DNA of 64,000 nucleotides. Origin: Kalaharituber pfeilii. Lineage: Eukaryota; Ascomycota; Pezizomycetes; Pezizales; Pezizaceae. The DNA is taken from contig WHUZ01000001.1 in assembly GCA_015179045.1 (NCBI GenBank), positions 558,001-622,000 on the forward strand, read 5' to 3'. The translations under genes and the position numbers were made by a program. Below the pieces are notes generated by a model. It was not told the DNA's origin, searched no databases, and saw nothing but the letters and a program-made list of their open reading frames with translations. Of this stretch, positions 20,920 through 33,953 are shown piece by piece. How positions within the stretch are numbered: the stretch's first letter is position 1; each line of letters opens with the position of its first letter.

Positions 20920-23700
20920 CTATGAAAAGCCCTCATTGAAATGAAAAGGAATTGAAAGATAGCAATTCAAACGTATTACAAAAAAAAATAAACATACCTC
21001 CTTTGCAGCCTCCTCTGTCACCTCCGACCTCTCACTTTCCACATTCGTCACCAGTCCTACATTATTCTTGCTCACCTCTTTCCACATGTCAACCCTGTTC
21101 CCACCTAACTCCCCCGCCAACATCGCCTTCTTCAGGTCCCGTATGAAGTCGTTGTAGATTTCGGGCTCATCGAGATCGATAAGCTCATTGCGCATCACCC
21201 TCATCATGTCTGCTGCCTTGTCATAGAGGATATCTGCAAAGCTATTCGTTATGGTTTCTTTGATTAGTGCGGCCATCTGAGAACAAGTATCCTTGATAGC
21301 TTCGATATCAGAGTGAAAGAAAAGGTTTTGTTTGAACTCTGGGATGGCGTTTCTGGAGGAGATCTTGCGCCGCTTGGTCGGTCTGTCTTCACTGCGGAGT
21401 AGTTCGTCTACCTAGAGGTATGATGGATGCGTGAGTTAAAGGCCAGTTCTTGCCATTGAGGGCTAATGTTAATGTTCCTACATTCAATCCAGACATTGGT
21501 TTTGCTTGTTCTCTCTCTCTCTTTCCTCTAACCTTTGGTGGCACTACAAAGAATTTAGCAATCATACTATAGAAATGAACGAACAAAAACCTACCCTTCT
21601 TCACATTTGAGGCTTTTATTAATATATCTAATGGCTCCTGCGAAAGTTTTAAAAGCTCCTTTGGCGGATACGAGAACTTTGTCAGGATATCGTATACGGG
21701 CGGTAAGGGTTCCTTTGGGTGGATAGCCCGCCACCGCACAACTTGGTCAATGCGATGCAAGACTGGTGAATATGTGTCCTCTGGGGGAACATAGTCTGTT
21801 GGGTTTCTGTACTAGTAAATCAGATATCGATACGCCATGGTACCTTGGAATCAAAAAAAATTTACCCCTCATCATCCCTTCCAAAGGTTGAAAGATCCAT
21901 TTTGTCCACATAGTTGCTCATGGCGTGGTAAACTTCATCTGAGGGAAGGTTTCTGTGCTTATCCAAGACCTTCCCTGTTACTGTTTTGACGATGTCTAGT
22001 GGTGGGAACCTATAATGCCTCACGTCCTCCAGGAAGGGCAGCTTCAAGCAAGTTAGTGCACATTGTAAGAATGAAAAGGGTGGTAAAAGCATACCTGCAC
22101 ATCAATCAAAGCCTCAAAATCGGGTTCAATCAACGGGGCCATAGCTACCAAAACTGGCGGTTTGTCCTTCTTTGTAACCAATCTCGCCAGAATATAGTTA
22201 TCTAGCTCGTATACGGCATGAATGAGAGAGGACAGAGCTATCGCAGCCTTTACATTCGTCTTCTGTGCTACAACCACACACGTCGTGGACATACTGAAGT
22301 ATCTCTCGTACTAAGAGGAGTTTAGTCGTCGCTTTATCTTAAGATGCAACTAGATGACTTACTCCTTGCCTAGGTATAAAACCCAGTATTTCATAGCTAG
22401 GGGATGTCTCGAGTACAGTAATACTTTCGTCTGTTGAGCTAATCGGGACAACTGCCCTTCCATAAAGATACCCCTTCTCAAGCTCTTCCCTATTCACCTC
22501 CTTCTTCCCCCCTGGTGCCTCCTCATCCTGAACGATGTACGCCCTTTCATTCCTGACAGCAGACATTTTCCTGCCATCTGCCTCGCTTGAAGCCTGAAGA
22601 GTTTCGGACTCTTCTCCATCTTCTGGTTTTACCTTTGCTACATAATTACTTGCACTGATAGGTTTTGCAATCATTGTCCGAGGATACCGCTCTATATCGA
22701 TGTTCATAGCTGTGTCATCCTTGAGATAGTCCCCCAAGGTAAGGGTGCCCTTATAGGATGCAACAGGGCGGACCTTCTTCAGACGTGGGCGCCCGAGCTC
22801 CTCCACCGCTTCTGCCAACGTACCAAAAGTGCCGTTACATTGTTCGCAGATGTTTCTCAGAAATGCTTCATTCGCTGCCTATATGTATGGCGCATTAGCA
22901 TCACAGATGATTGCACTATTGCTTTGTACCACATTGTCCGTAATACGACCTTTTGTTTATCTTTGTCCTTCTCCTTAAATCCATAGTCCGGGTCATCAAA
23001 ATCGACACCTCTAAATCGTGATTAAGCTTTATAAATAACAATTCCGCCCCTACTCTATAGAGTCAGAACTTACAAGATTGTCAAGTTTATCCCTTCCTCT
23101 TGTATTCGTTTAATAATATCATCAATACCGTAAGAATCAAACAATGCAGTGCCATTCGTGACCAGGTATATGTTTCTAATATACTTGAGCTTTTTGCAAT
23201 ATCTCATGATCATCTGTATCGCAACGACGAGGGCCGATATTCCGTCGCCAGAATCGGTCTTGCTGGGTTTCAAATTCTCTCTGAGGTTACGCAGTTGAGG
23301 CATAAGAAACCTTGGTGCATTGAATCAGTATTATGCACCAGTAATTCATGCTGTGAAACTCTTACTGTTGTATGGGATTCAATACGGTTATATTCTTGTA
23401 AGCATCGTCCTCGGGCTCAGACGCTGAGGACGGCTCGGAGAACAGTTCATTGTCCGTGCCTAGGTCGTTGTTAGCTTACCAAAATCCGCGAATATCAGGA
23501 GCAAAAGAGTACTCGCCATCCGTCCTCAGGCCAACGACCCCAATGGTATCAGTCTTCCGCTCTGTCATAACCGTACTGGTAATTTTATCCCATATCCACT
23601 GCATTGCAAAATCCAAGTCCGACTCCTCTCGCCCATTTCTTTTCTGGCCCATGGAGCGGCCCACATCGACGATGTAGACGGAGGCCTGTTTATCGGCCAT
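20920..23700 (-). CDS. ku80: Ku80, DNA-end-binding subunit (NHEJ)
   Basis: The large Ku subunit. With Ku70 it forms the ring that binds DNA double-strand ends, starts non-homologous end joining and guards telomeres. A multi-exon minus-strand gene opens [18 protein letters not shown], the fungal Ku80 vWA start. It continues through [20 protein letters not shown] (vWA), [20 protein letters not shown], the beta-barrel DNA-binding core ([80 protein letters not shown]), then [19 protein letters not shown] and the C-terminal helical domain ([18 protein letters not shown] to [11 protein letters not shown]). The gene appears intact. The last few residues are uncertain because KEV runs into a possible donor gtatgt at about 21000, so the stop at 20920 is provisional. 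Its partner Ku70 lies 32 kb away. Confidence 0.93.
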
Positions 23701-24551
23701 AACAAGTTTTGCGGCCTTTGTTAACGTTTTACTACTGGTACAGCATGGTGGCGGAAAGTGAGAACGCGAGGAATCATTCTCAATTTCCGGGAGACGCGAC
23801 GTATTTCGTGCCCAGACTTTATCACGTGCGTTTCACAACCCGATGCCGGAGTGCGGCGGAGGGAGTGCGCTTTGAAAGCCCGCAGCTCTCCGATGACTGG
23901 TTCGAGATTGCAGGGCAATGCCAACCAGACTAGGCAGTGTGACTCAAGTAGTAGTATCTCTAACTGCCTTTGTGCTACGTCGAGTTGCAGTGTGGAACAA
24001 TCAAGAACATAGCTGCTTTGTCAACCATTTCAACGCCTCTGTGCTTTCTAGAAGGTACTGTAGCTTTACGGAGTACTGAAATGCTAACTCGGTAGAATGG
24101 TAGTTTTTTCCCCTAGCATTTAATGCTATTGCCTCGATCCCAGTGAAGATTGTGTCTGCTTGACCTTGGTATCCTATTGGCGATGTGCAGTGTGATCCTG
24201 GTAACTCGTGCCATGACTGTCGTGCGGATTCGGGGGAGCTCCAGTTCAGCTGTGTCATACTGTCGATCATGGATCATTCCTTCCAAATCCCTAGTCCACA
24301 AGCAGTACCTAGGCATGCGCAACCGATAGGAACCGGAAGAGAGGCAACAAAAATTCTTTTGCTCAGCCCGTACCCGTGGTTGCCTCTTAGCCGATAGTGA
24401 CCTTTCCTTGTCTGGCCAAAAGCCCAGTTTCTGCCTCTCTCTGCCTTCTACATTCACATCTGTTTTGACACCAGCTTTGGCTTGTCTTTAGCGCACATTT
24501 CCTGAAGGTGCTGCTGCTCGAAACTTGAGTCGACATATTCCCCTAGTCGAG
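23701..24551. promoter_or_regulatory. Bidirectional intergenic region between Ku80 and AFG1
   Basis: About 850 bp separate the divergent Ku80 and AFG1 starts. No TATA box was located with confidence. A partial match to the palindromic mini-element arm (tcgtgcccagact at about 23806-23818) has no second arm. Minus-strand open frames at 24001-24457 show no family features. Confidence 0.35.
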
Positions 24552-26656
24552 ATGACTCGCCATTTGTGCAGATACCCCATGCTCAAACGTCTAGCAGGGA
24601 CCCGACAAATTTGTTACAATTATTCCAGGAATGCTCTGCACAGACCGAGAGCGGTTGTTTTTGCCAGCATAGAGAGATCGCTACGCCAACGTCGCTATGG
24701 CATATTAGCTGAAGGGCGTCAGCAAGCAGTGTGGCGGCCTAGGGTGAGATTCTATACAAGCCTGAGTCATGCTGTAACAAGTCCAGCGGAATTTGATGGT
24801 TGGAATCCTTCTGTGGATTGTTTTGGGGTATCTTGCTAATACGGCTATACAGAACTCCAGGCACGTTCGAAAGGTCCGCTTCAACAGTACGAGCAGTGGG
24901 TGTCTGCTGGCAGACTGAAGGATGATGAGTATCAGCGTGGTGAGTAGCTATTGGTTATTGTTTGACAAAATGTAGTATCTCATCATTCTCGACGGTACAG
25001 GGATAGTTCAAGTTCTACAGAATCTCCATGATGAGCTGCAGAATTATGTTCCTCCAAAAGTTGTGCACCCTCAAATTGGGCTCACAGGGGTGAGCCCTCC
25101 TAGGACCAGCATGGTGGGTGAAGCTTTGCAAAGTGTTATGTCCTGTTTCAATGTGGTTAACAACTACCTCTACATAGATTGACGCCTTTTTTGGACGAAA
25201 GCCGGAGCCCCCGCCAACAACTAAACTCCCCGATGTAGTTCCTCAAGGCCTTTATCTCTATGGGGATGTGGGTTCAGGCAAAACGATGCTGATGGACATG
25301 TTCTATCAGACATTACCTCCGAACATCAGTTCCAAAACTCGAATCCACTTTCATCATTTCATGCAAGATGTCCACAAGCGGTTACATGTTTTGAAGATGA
25401 GGCATGGAAGTGACTTCGATGGAATACCATTTGTAGGAGCAGAGTTGGCAGAGGCAGGAAGTGTGCTATGCTTTGACGAGTTTCAGTGCACGGATGTGGC
25501 AGATGCAATGATCTTAAGAAGGTATAGGTCCATGCAAACCCTTAAAAATAGCAACTTCAAATGACATTCACTAATATGGGCAGCGAAATCGTAGATTATT
25601 GGAGTCATTGTTATCACATGGTGTGGTCATGGTTGCCACGTCTAATCGACATCCAGATGAGTTGTACATGAATGGAATCCAGAGGCAGTCTTTCCTTCCA
25701 TGTATTGCTTTATTGAAGCAACGCCTTCGGGTGATAAATCTGAACTCTCCAACGGATTACCGAAAGGTTCCTCGTCCTCCTGCAAACGTCTATCACTTCC
25801 CACTGGATCAGGAGTCCCATAGCCATGCGAACAAGTGGTTTGCATATCTCGGTGACCCGAGCGATCCTCCTCATCCAGCATCTCATCGAATTTGGGGACG
25901 AGAGGTCAAGGTTCCTTTGGCCAGCGGTAAAGCTGCAAAGTTTACCTTCAAGGACCTATGCGGGAGTCCGTTAAGTGCAGCCGATTATCTTGAACTAACA
26001 CGGAGGTATAAGGCATTCATAGTAACTGACGTCCCGTCAATGGACTATAAAACCAGAGATCTGGCTAGGAGGTTCATTACCTTTATAGATGCTGTTTATG
26101 AAAGTAGAGTAAGTTATTGGCTTTTGCAAATCACCACCCTTCAATAATATTTCCCCAAATTCATGCACGACTCCTCAGGGAATGCACATTTCGTCAAGTC
26201 AAGGTTATGCTGTTCCTCGATGTTCTTAACAGTGGATTAAGCATTTATCCTTATCTAACCATTCTCGAATCCTACCTATTACCGCTTCATTAGCATATAC
26301 CAAATACGTAACTTTACGATTTATGATCTCTGTTGTTCTGCATTTGTATCGGCCAAATGTGCTCGACCTTCGGTTACTAATGTATCCGAATACAGGCAAA
26401 ACTCGTGTTGACTCTCACCACACACCCAACAGCTTTATTCACATCAAACGAGGATGTGCGGGCGAAAATCGATGATGTACATGGTGGGGAACTTGAGTCT
26501 AGCTACCGAAGCCTAATGGATGACCTTGGCCTAGATATGAAGTCTCTTAAAAACAGCAGCATTTTCACTGGCGATGAGGAAAAGTTTGCGTTTGAGAGAG
26601 CATTGTCTAGGTTGAGTGAGATGCAAAGTTTGGAGTGGGTGGAGAGAAAGGATTAA
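24552..26656 (+). CDS. AFG1: AFG1-like mitochondrial AAA ATPase
   Basis: A P-loop ATPase of the AFG1/LACE1 family, which acts in the mitochondrial inner membrane in quality control of respiratory-chain proteins. Exons in order: a basic presequence-like N-terminus ([19 protein letters not shown]), [45 protein letters not shown], Walker A in [19 protein letters not shown] (about 25247-25303), [14 protein letters not shown], Walker [18 protein letters not shown] (about 25469-25519), [19 protein letters not shown] (sensor region), [12 protein letters not shown] and the conserved C-terminus (IDAVYESR joined to [15 protein letters not shown]). The exon before GVVMV begins at LLESL after an intron ending cgtag. 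The exon 1-2 join is not settled. The start was chosen at the second Met because it gives a cleaner basic presequence than 24525. Confidence 0.9.
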
Positions 26657-28046
26657 TTTGATGGCTGCTGGGAACTATACCAGAAATTAGGATGGTGCTC
26701 ATATGCTTCACCGGTACGAGTATTAAATAAGAGCTCATGACTTCCTGTGGGATTGCTGCTGTCTATCCTCAGAGATAGATCAGCACAGCCATCACCAGGG
26801 TGAGCAATCATGAAAGGCATGAGTTACCTTTCCTTCGTTAAGAAAGTGAGTGGATTTTTGGTTAGAGACATTTTGCGTTTGCCCGCTGCTATCTTATATC
26901 TCTCTGTTTTATCTGCCAAGACGATATTATGTGTTATTCCTCCCCATTAAAGGATGTTTATTCTTAATGGTTGAATATCTAATCCTTCCCGTCTGAAGCA
27001 TGTTTTGATTTAATCAGCATTTTAACGATTTTAACCTCTGCTTTCTACTCCTTATTTCTTTCTTCCAGTATAGAATTTTTCTACTTTTCTTGCCTTGTTG
27101 TTGGAGAAGGTTTATACCATTTGTGTGTACAAGCAAGCGTTTTTCAACATGTTTCATTTTGATGATAGACGTTTTCGAGAGAGTATAGGCTTAAGCAGAG
27201 CCACGCACGGGCTAGGAAGTAGGAAATATACGACATTTCAATTTTCACTCGTTTACCCCTGCTTCGGTGGCAGGAAATGTCGGCCGGAACTGCCTTCATT
27301 GATCGGAAGAAATGGATTCATGTTATGATTTGCAGTGGAGGTATTGGGCTGGAGATGCACTGAGAAACAGTATTGGTGGGCCCATACGGGAGTTAGTGGA
27401 ACCAGATTAGGTAGTGGAGTTTTTCCAACTGATTCCTCTTCTTCGTTTGTTTTCTTTTCCCACTCTTTTCCCGATTTAATAGTAGTAGAAGAGGGTAAAT
27501 TGGCAATAGACTGAGTTAGCTGAAAGAGAGAACGCTGATGATATGCTCCACTTTGTTGAGTCAGGTGACAGCGATTGTCAGCCCTGGTTTGTAATCCCGG
27601 TATCTCGACGTGTTCCCCCAGTAGCCTTGTCTCTCCTTTCAGTTAGTTGCGTTACGGGCGTTTATTTGCAGTCCTCCCATGTCTATACGAGTAAATATGC
27701 CCATTACAAGATCGATTATATGCTGTGTTGTAACATTGTGAAAGATGAAACGGCCTCGAGACTTTATCATATCCTATATACATATGCGTGAAACTTCTCC
27801 AAGGCCAGATTGTAGTTGGTGGCAGATCACAATTGTTTGTCTTCCCTGTTGGGCAATTGTGCTACATGATCTTGGCATGACACTTTGTTTGCTATGACTC
27901 CACATAGAATCCAGGGCACAATGAAGTATAGTCAGTCTTGCCATTCTACTGGCGATCTCAACTCGAGGACTCTCACTGATATCGCAGACTCCCCCAATCA
28001 TCAGTGCTACAGCAGAGCATATCTATTCTTATTGTCCTCATTTAAA
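26657..28046. other. Intergenic region, nothing identified
   Basis: T-rich tracts and short open frames only. No conserved protein or RNA gene recognised. Probably the AFG1 3' UTR and the promoter of the next gene. Confidence 0.4.
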
Positions 28047-29185
28047 TGGACAGTTCTTCGGTAAACGTGAGCTCAGACATGTGTGCACCTATTACAACGA
28101 AAGCAGCGAAAAGCACTCTCCGCAAGCTTGTGAAGGAGAGATTGAGGAACCTTCCTGCAGAGACAATAGCATCACAGTGTAAGTAGCGTGCTTTTCTTTT
28201 GTGTTTTAATTTAGAGTTTATATTTCTCTCTGCTACACAATTTTAGAACCTTCTATCTCAATTCTTCTAGCTGTGCGAAGACCGTTCGATATTTTGATTT
28301 CTTTTGATGGAATAAGAGTTCAGGGCTAATGTCGAAAGGGAGAGGTGGAAGGGGGTATATCACCGAGCCGCGTGAGCCTACACAGCAACAACTTGTGTAA
28401 GGGCAATTACATCTCTACCAGAGTACCAGGCAGCTACAAGGATCAGTGTCTATTTGAGTATGCCAGGTGGAGAGGCCCAAACAAGCGGCATAGTTGAGGA
28501 TGCCTTCGCCAAAAGTACGTAGCTTGCAAGCAACCCTCCTCCATGCTCAGTGAACAGGCTTGATTTGCACATGAATTTACAACTCATCACTCTGTGATCT
28601 AAGAAAAAACGTTGTTCGTACCTCACATTCATCGACTGCCGAATTCTGCCTCTGCTAGTTCTACGAAGCCTACTTCAGTAATGGATATGCTATCTCTAGC
28701 AGATATGGATGATTATCGCTCCCTTCCACTTGACTCTTGGGGCATCCCAAGTATTCCTGTGGCTTCTGTATCCTCACGGGAGAACTGTCTTGGGACGGCA
28801 GAAAGGGATGGAGCAGGGCAAAGAAAACCGTCAGGCCTTGATATGGTCATACTGCCTGGGGTGGCGTTTGGTACAGACAGGAGGAGACTTGGGCATGGAA
28901 AAGGATATTATGACACGTGGTTGGCTAGGTACCACAAGGAAATTGTTTATGGGAGCAAAAGTACGAACAGTGCAGCAGGAATGCCTGTATTAGGTACGTA
29001 AAGACAGATACTTATCATATCTGGTGCTATTGCTTACATGCGGCTGGGTAATAGTTGGAGTGGCGCTTCAAGAGCAGGTATTTGAGGATGGCAGAGTGCC
29101 AGTTGATGAGACAGATTGGTTGGTAGATATTCTAGTTACCGGTGATGGCAGGGTAGTGCGGAGAGGGTCCGCTACTACAGCTTAA
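28047..29185 (+). CDS. FAU1: 5-formyltetrahydrofolate cyclo-ligase
   Basis: ATP-dependent enzyme that converts 5-formyl-THF to 5,10-methenyl-THF, returning folinic acid to the one-carbon pool (MTHFS family). Exon 1 (28047 onward) gives TTKAAKSTLRKLVKERLRNL, the substrate-binding N-terminal helix. The next gives AITSLPEYQAATRISVYLSM and GEAQTSGIVEDAFAK. Exon 3, after an intron ending ctaag, gives KKTLFVPHIHRLP and the signature MVILPGVAFGTDRRRLGHGK then GYYD (about 28843-28914). The last exon gives VGVALQEQVFEDGRVPVDE and VDILVTGDGRV. The glycine-rich RLGHGKGYYD loop binds ATP phosphate. Length about 250 aa, normal for fungi. The exon 1-2 boundary is approximate. Confidence 0.9.
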
Positions 29186-29580
29186 GAGGGTCAAGCTCAG
29201 TTGAAGGTTTGGAAAAGTTAGGGCTGGTATGAGGGTAACGAAAACGTATGTCCAATTACTGTATCACAGAACATAATATCGCAAAAACGCCTAATGAGCC
29301 GCATAATCGTAAATCATAAGAATATCCTTCTTGCAATAGAAACCATGTTGGACGCTGCTGCAATAGCTGCCCTTACCTACAATTTGTGTCACCATTTCCT
29401 ATTTCCGGGTGAACAATGATTAAGTATACTTCATCCATAATTCTTCCAAACCTCCCCTTCCGAGCGGATGTAGTAAAAGAAAATTCCTGACACCGGTTTC
29501 AGACCGTTGGAACTGATTGGAGGAACGGCATGAAGATTGATAGGGACAAGGTAAATGTTAAGTAATTGCTACAAATTCGG

Positions 29581-30000
29581 TTATTGCAGACTCTGTATCA
29601 AGGATACGTTGTCGCCTTTCAGCAATATTTGACCTGCCAGGCGGGTTAGTTTGAAAGAAATGAAGTCAATGGGAATGCGGGAGCATACCAAGCTCTCGCC
29701 TCTTCTCCGCCTCCGTCTTCGTCGCCAGCTTAACCTCCACCGCGTCGTCAATGACAAGATTCATGAATTCATCAAATCCCTGTAGTCACATATATAACCA
29801 CTAATTAGCAATAGTCATCTTGCACTGAAAAAAAACTCTAACTCACTCTTATCTTTCCCTCAATTCGAATCTGTAGTTGTTCATAGAGCCATATCTGCAC
29901 TGTTGAGTGCTGCTGGAGGAGCTTGAAGATGAAGTTGATAGGAGGCAGGAGGACCTTGCGCCCTCCACCTGCTCCCGCACGGCCGCTCATGTTGGCGAGA
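29581..30000 (-). CDS. SME1: Small nuclear ribonucleoprotein SmE
   Basis: One of the seven Sm proteins that ring the U1, U2, U4 and U5 snRNAs in the spliceosome. Three minus-strand exons: MSGRAGAGGGRKVLLPPINF to IWLYEQLQIRIEGKI (Sm1 motif), GFDEFMNLVIDDAVEV to EKRRELG, and GQILLKGDNVSLIQ (Sm2 motif, with KGDN in place of the common RGNN, as expected for SmE). The total is about 95 aa, as in the family. The two introns are short with clear GT..AG ends. The start at 30000 gives the conserved MSGR N-terminus. Confidence 0.94.
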
Positions 30001-31225
30001 TTGTACTGTCGTTGGAATTAAAGCCTGGGGGGTAGATGGAATAGTCAGGGAACAGAGCAGTGGTGCTGTCCGGTGTGGAATGGTCTGTTGTGCGTACGGG
30101 AAGGTTTGGAACCAGAGTTTAAGTGGGAGACGTGGAGGAGTATGTGGGCAATTTGTGGCAGAGATGGTGCGGGCAAGCGGTAAGCACACGACACAGAGGA
30201 ACAGTTGAAAGGCTGTGTCGGTGTCCTGGGGGCGAGGCTAGTCGGTAACAGTGGGATTGTAGAGTATCAAGTGTATGGTAGAGTGTTCGGAGGTTTGTGT
30301 TGTCTTGGCTCACCTACAGGGCGCGGTGTGTCACGAGCAAGGTGTGAGTGCTCAGTTGTCCGCGTGCCTCGGTGGCTGTCAGTACGCAGCTGCGCTGCTG
30401 ATTTACTGTATGCATAGTAGTATTTTCCTTTGCTTTTAGAGTACCTTTCTGTGTTTTATTTAAAAAAAAAGAAAAATTTTTTTTTGTAAATTTTATTTGC
30501 CTATTTCTTTCCTTCTTTTTTTTTTTTTCTCCCTCCCACTGTTTTACAAAAAGACAAGAAAGAAAAGAAAATTACAGATAGCTACAGTTATATTACACTC
30601 CGGGTACGAGAACATACTACACTATCGTAATCGTATTTAGAAATACATCCAGAGTCTATCTTACACTCTCCCAAACGAACAACCGTCCTATCGTTCCCTT
30701 TTTTTGCGTCTTTCGCTCGTCAAGATGTAAAATGATAGAGTACACAGAACTAGAATTATGTAATTTTACCTCTGCTCCATGGTGAGCCTGTTGCTCCATT
30801 CCTGACTCTCTCGCTCCTACTACTCCTTTACCACCCGCCCTTCCCTACTCCCTTCAAGATCTCTCCACCTCCTCCTCTTGACCCTCTCCCAAATTCTTCC
30901 TTCCTCCCCCTTCAACTTCTGCACCTTCTCCTCCCATAGCCTCACTTCCAACTGCCACTCCTCATACCTCACCTTCTGCCAGTACTGGTGCTTTCCACAC
31001 TTCCTCTTCATACACACGCCCAGTATTTCCCCCTCGCTAGCGGTCCCGCCCCCACCCCCTAGCATCAGTCCCCCTCCCTCTCCTCCCACTTCCCAAAATC
31101 CACCTCACTGGCCCCATTCGCATCCGCGATCCCAGTGACCCACTCCTCAAACTCGCCCTCTCCCCACCCCAATCTCCTATCGTACCCACATATCTCAAAC
31201 CGGTTCCTCACCCCCTCCGCCTGCT
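30001..31225. other. Intergenic region with homopolymer tracts
   Basis: Upstream of SME1 and downstream of SPP1. Contains A- and T-runs at about 30463-30530 and pyrimidine-rich sequence from 30790. Open frames at 30820-31138 are proline/serine-type low complexity on both strands and I do not call them genes. Confidence 0.4.
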
Positions 31226-33147
31226 TCACCTTCGCCTTCGATAACCCGGCCGTCCCCCCGGCGCTAGCCAGCCTGCAACCTCTCGACTGACTTCCCCGCT
31301 TTCCACCGCCGAGGAGAGTAAAGTGTCAATGATCCTTGCGCGCCGCTGCCACACGTAGTCAATGTACTTCATCCTGAGCCTTAGCATTGGCCGCACGTCG
31401 CGATACAGATGGGCCTTCTCCTCATGAATCCCTCGTAGACGGTCCAAATCCTCCGGGTAGCGTCTCGCCAGCGCGAAGACTTTTGGATTCGTAATGCTCG
31501 GGACCGTGACCCTTTCACCCCCTTCCCCACCATCCTCTTCCTCCTCCCCACCGACCTCCTCCCCAAGAGCCTCACAATCGATCCCCAGTTCCTTCAGTCC
31601 TTCAATAGCTTTCTCCACTTCCCGCTCCTCCACCATCGGGGTTGCGATTCGTTCTCCAAGCCTCCTAAACGAATCCGCGTCATCGGCCCCATCTACAAGG
31701 CTCTTGACCACATTCTTCCCCAACGCGCTGCGTAGCAACTGCATCTCGAAAAACTCGATTCCGTGATCCTGGCTACAGTATTTACTTGGAGGATCCCCCC
31801 CACTAACAACACCATTGCCTCTGTTGCCAACGGCAGCAGGTTTCCTACACGACGGTAGTCTACACTTTCGTTTCCACGACGTCACTCCGCGGCCCAGCGA
31901 AGTGCAATTGGGACAGAAGTAGGACTCTACGAGTTCTCCGTCCGACTCGGCAATATTGATGCACGTTCCGTGGAACCAGTCGTCGCAGCCGTCGCAGCCT
32001 ATCATCCATTTGCCCGAGTCGGGGCGGCGGCAGATGCAGTAAACAGGTTGTGAGGGATCATAGGGGATGGCTGGGGGAGTGGTGGTGAGGGTGATTGTGG
32101 TGGAATCAGGGAGCTGGTCGGCAGTGGTATATATAGTGTAGGATTGGTTAGAGGAGGCGGCCAAGGGGTGGGTGTCGGCGGGAGAGGAGGGGGATGTTGT
32201 ATAATGGTGGTAGATCGAATCCTATTGAGTAATAATCATAAATTAGTTAATGTATGCAATAGGTGTAAATTAGGGGAATAACAAACCCCCATAGCCTCAT
32301 CACCCACATCCATTTCCTCTGCATCCACCCTTCTCTTCTTCTTGGACGGCTTGCTCGTACCAGCCTTCTTCCTTGGTGCCTTACCCGCCGTACCACCCCC
32401 CCTCTTCCTCCCTGCTGTCGTAGTACTTGCAACAAAAGGCCCAGACTCCCTAGGCGTCCCGACCGACGGTGTCACGCTTAGGCGCGCGGATCCATCGCGC
32501 TGTTTCCGGGAGCCCGTGACGCCAGTGACTGCAGTTTTCTTACTCTTCTTCGCCTTGACAACGCCTCTAGACGATGCTGTGGCTGTCGTAGTTGTTGCAG
32601 GATTAGACTGTTGCGGTGCGAGTGGGAGTGTTGGCTTCAGTACATGCGGATACTCCTCCTCCTCTGTTTCCTCCGAGTCCGTCGGGGCGCGGTCTGACTC
32701 GGTGCGGTCGCTGTCAGAGTCAGATTGGGAGGAGTACTCGGGTGCGACGTTGCCGCTGTGGTGGTTGTTAGTGGAGGCGGTGCTCGTGGTGGTGGATGTT
32801 ATGGTGGGGTATGAATGAGGGTGAATATGAATTGTTGAGGAGGCAGAGGAGCTGAAGTGCGGATGATGGGAAGTGGGGGATGGGGAGCGGGACGCGGAGG
32901 GCGGAGAGACGGCTCGGTGGGGCAGGGCAGGCAAGGAGGGTGAGGCAGAGCGGGAGGCCGAGGAGGAGCGAGAGCCAGAGCGGGAGGAGGTGGGAGAAGG
33001 GGGGGAGGTGTAGGTCATGCCGGGAGCCATTGGGGGTGGGGGTGGAGGAGAAGGTTGTTGCTGGGTTATGTTCCCGTGGGGCGCGGAAGTTCGGTAGCCG
33101 TATTCTGGTTGGTGCGAGTAGGGAGACTGGTATCGGGAGTCTGGCAT

Positions 33148-33178
<31 letters not shown>

Positions 33179-33953
33179 TGTGGCAGCGGAAATCCGTATT
33201 CTCGGAATTGGCGGTGCTGGCCTTGCTGCTGATACGCTTGCTGCGGGTGTTGGCGGTGAAGGGCAGGATGGTAGTCGCAGCGCTGCCCGCGCTGGTGCTG
33301 ATGCTCAGGCTGGTGCTGGCGCCGTGCGGCTTCGTCGCCGTAGCTGGCGCGACGCCCCTCCCCTTGCTCCGGGGCCCAGCCGCTCTCTCTCGTGCCGCCG
33401 GCGCCCGCGCGACCAGGAGCCGTGCTGCTGGCGGTGGCGGTGGTGCTGTGCTGCTTGCGCTCGGGGTCGGCGCTGGCGCGGGCGCGGGCGCGGGCGGGGG
33501 GTCGCGGCCGGTGCCTGGGCCTGGGCCTGGGCCTGGGCCTGGGCCTGGGCTGCGCGTGTCGTGCTTGGCCGTGCACGTGCCGGCCGCGCTAGGGCCGAAG
33601 CTAAGCCGGGCGAAGCCGGCGCCCCCGTCGAGTCCCCCGTCGAGTCCCCCCTCGAGTCCCCCGTCGAGTCCCCCGCCAGCGCCCCCACCCGCCGGGTGCT
33701 GCTGCTGGCCACCGCTGGAAAAGAGGCTTGCCAGCGTGTTCGCCGCGCCAATGTCGGCTGCTTCCGCCTCTGTGGCGTCATCTGCGGCCCTCGTCCCTCC
33801 GTATGCACCGGCAGCGCCGTCAATCGGCCACCGATGATGTGCGCGAGGTGGCGACTCCCTGTCCCTGTCCCGACTCCTCGCACGATCCCGGTTCCGCTCT
33901 CGGTCGTGGCCCCCGTCGGCGGGGTTGAGGAGGTTGGAGAGGTTGTAGGGCAT
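31226..33953 (-). CDS. SPP1: COMPASS subunit SPP1 (PHD-finger, CXXC1-like)
   Basis: A subunit of the Set1/COMPASS histone H3K4 methyltransferase; its PHD finger reads methylated H3K4. The C-terminal exon (31226 to about 32220) holds the PHD finger VYCICRRPDSGKWMIGCDGC through YFCPNC, then a second zinc cluster (CRLPSC..KYCSQDHG) and a conserved C-terminal helical region (HEEKAHLYRDVRPMLRLRMK, YVWQRRARIIDTLL). An intron (about 32221-32287, ending caatag) joins MDVGDEAMG to DSIYHHYTT. The N-terminal part is long and low-complexity: poly-Q (33148-33183), a Ser-rich stretch and basic patches. The likely start is MPYNLSNLLNPADGG at 33953. The frame changes somewhere in 33300-33620, where GC-rich repeats keep all three minus frames open, so an intron or an indel lies there. 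Divergent from TAD1. Confidence 0.85.
33505..33671. repeat. GC-rich coding microsatellites in the SPP1 N-terminus
   Basis: Two arrays: (gggcct) hexamers at about 33505-33548 and four copies of a 12-mer cccccgtcgagt at 33623-33671. Both have unit lengths divisible by three, so length changes keep the frame. A CTG/CAG run (poly-Gln on the minus strand) lies at 33148-33183. All three minus frames stay open across the block, so the protein sequence here is uncertain. Confidence 0.7.

Noticed and set aside
23806..23830. Fourth copy of the palindromic mini-element (tcgtgcccagact)
   Set aside because: Only 13 bp of one arm match; there is no second arm and no flanking 9-bp duplication.
24001..24457. 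Minus-strand open frames between Ku80 and AFG1
   Set aside because: No family features, no consistent frame; probably intergenic.
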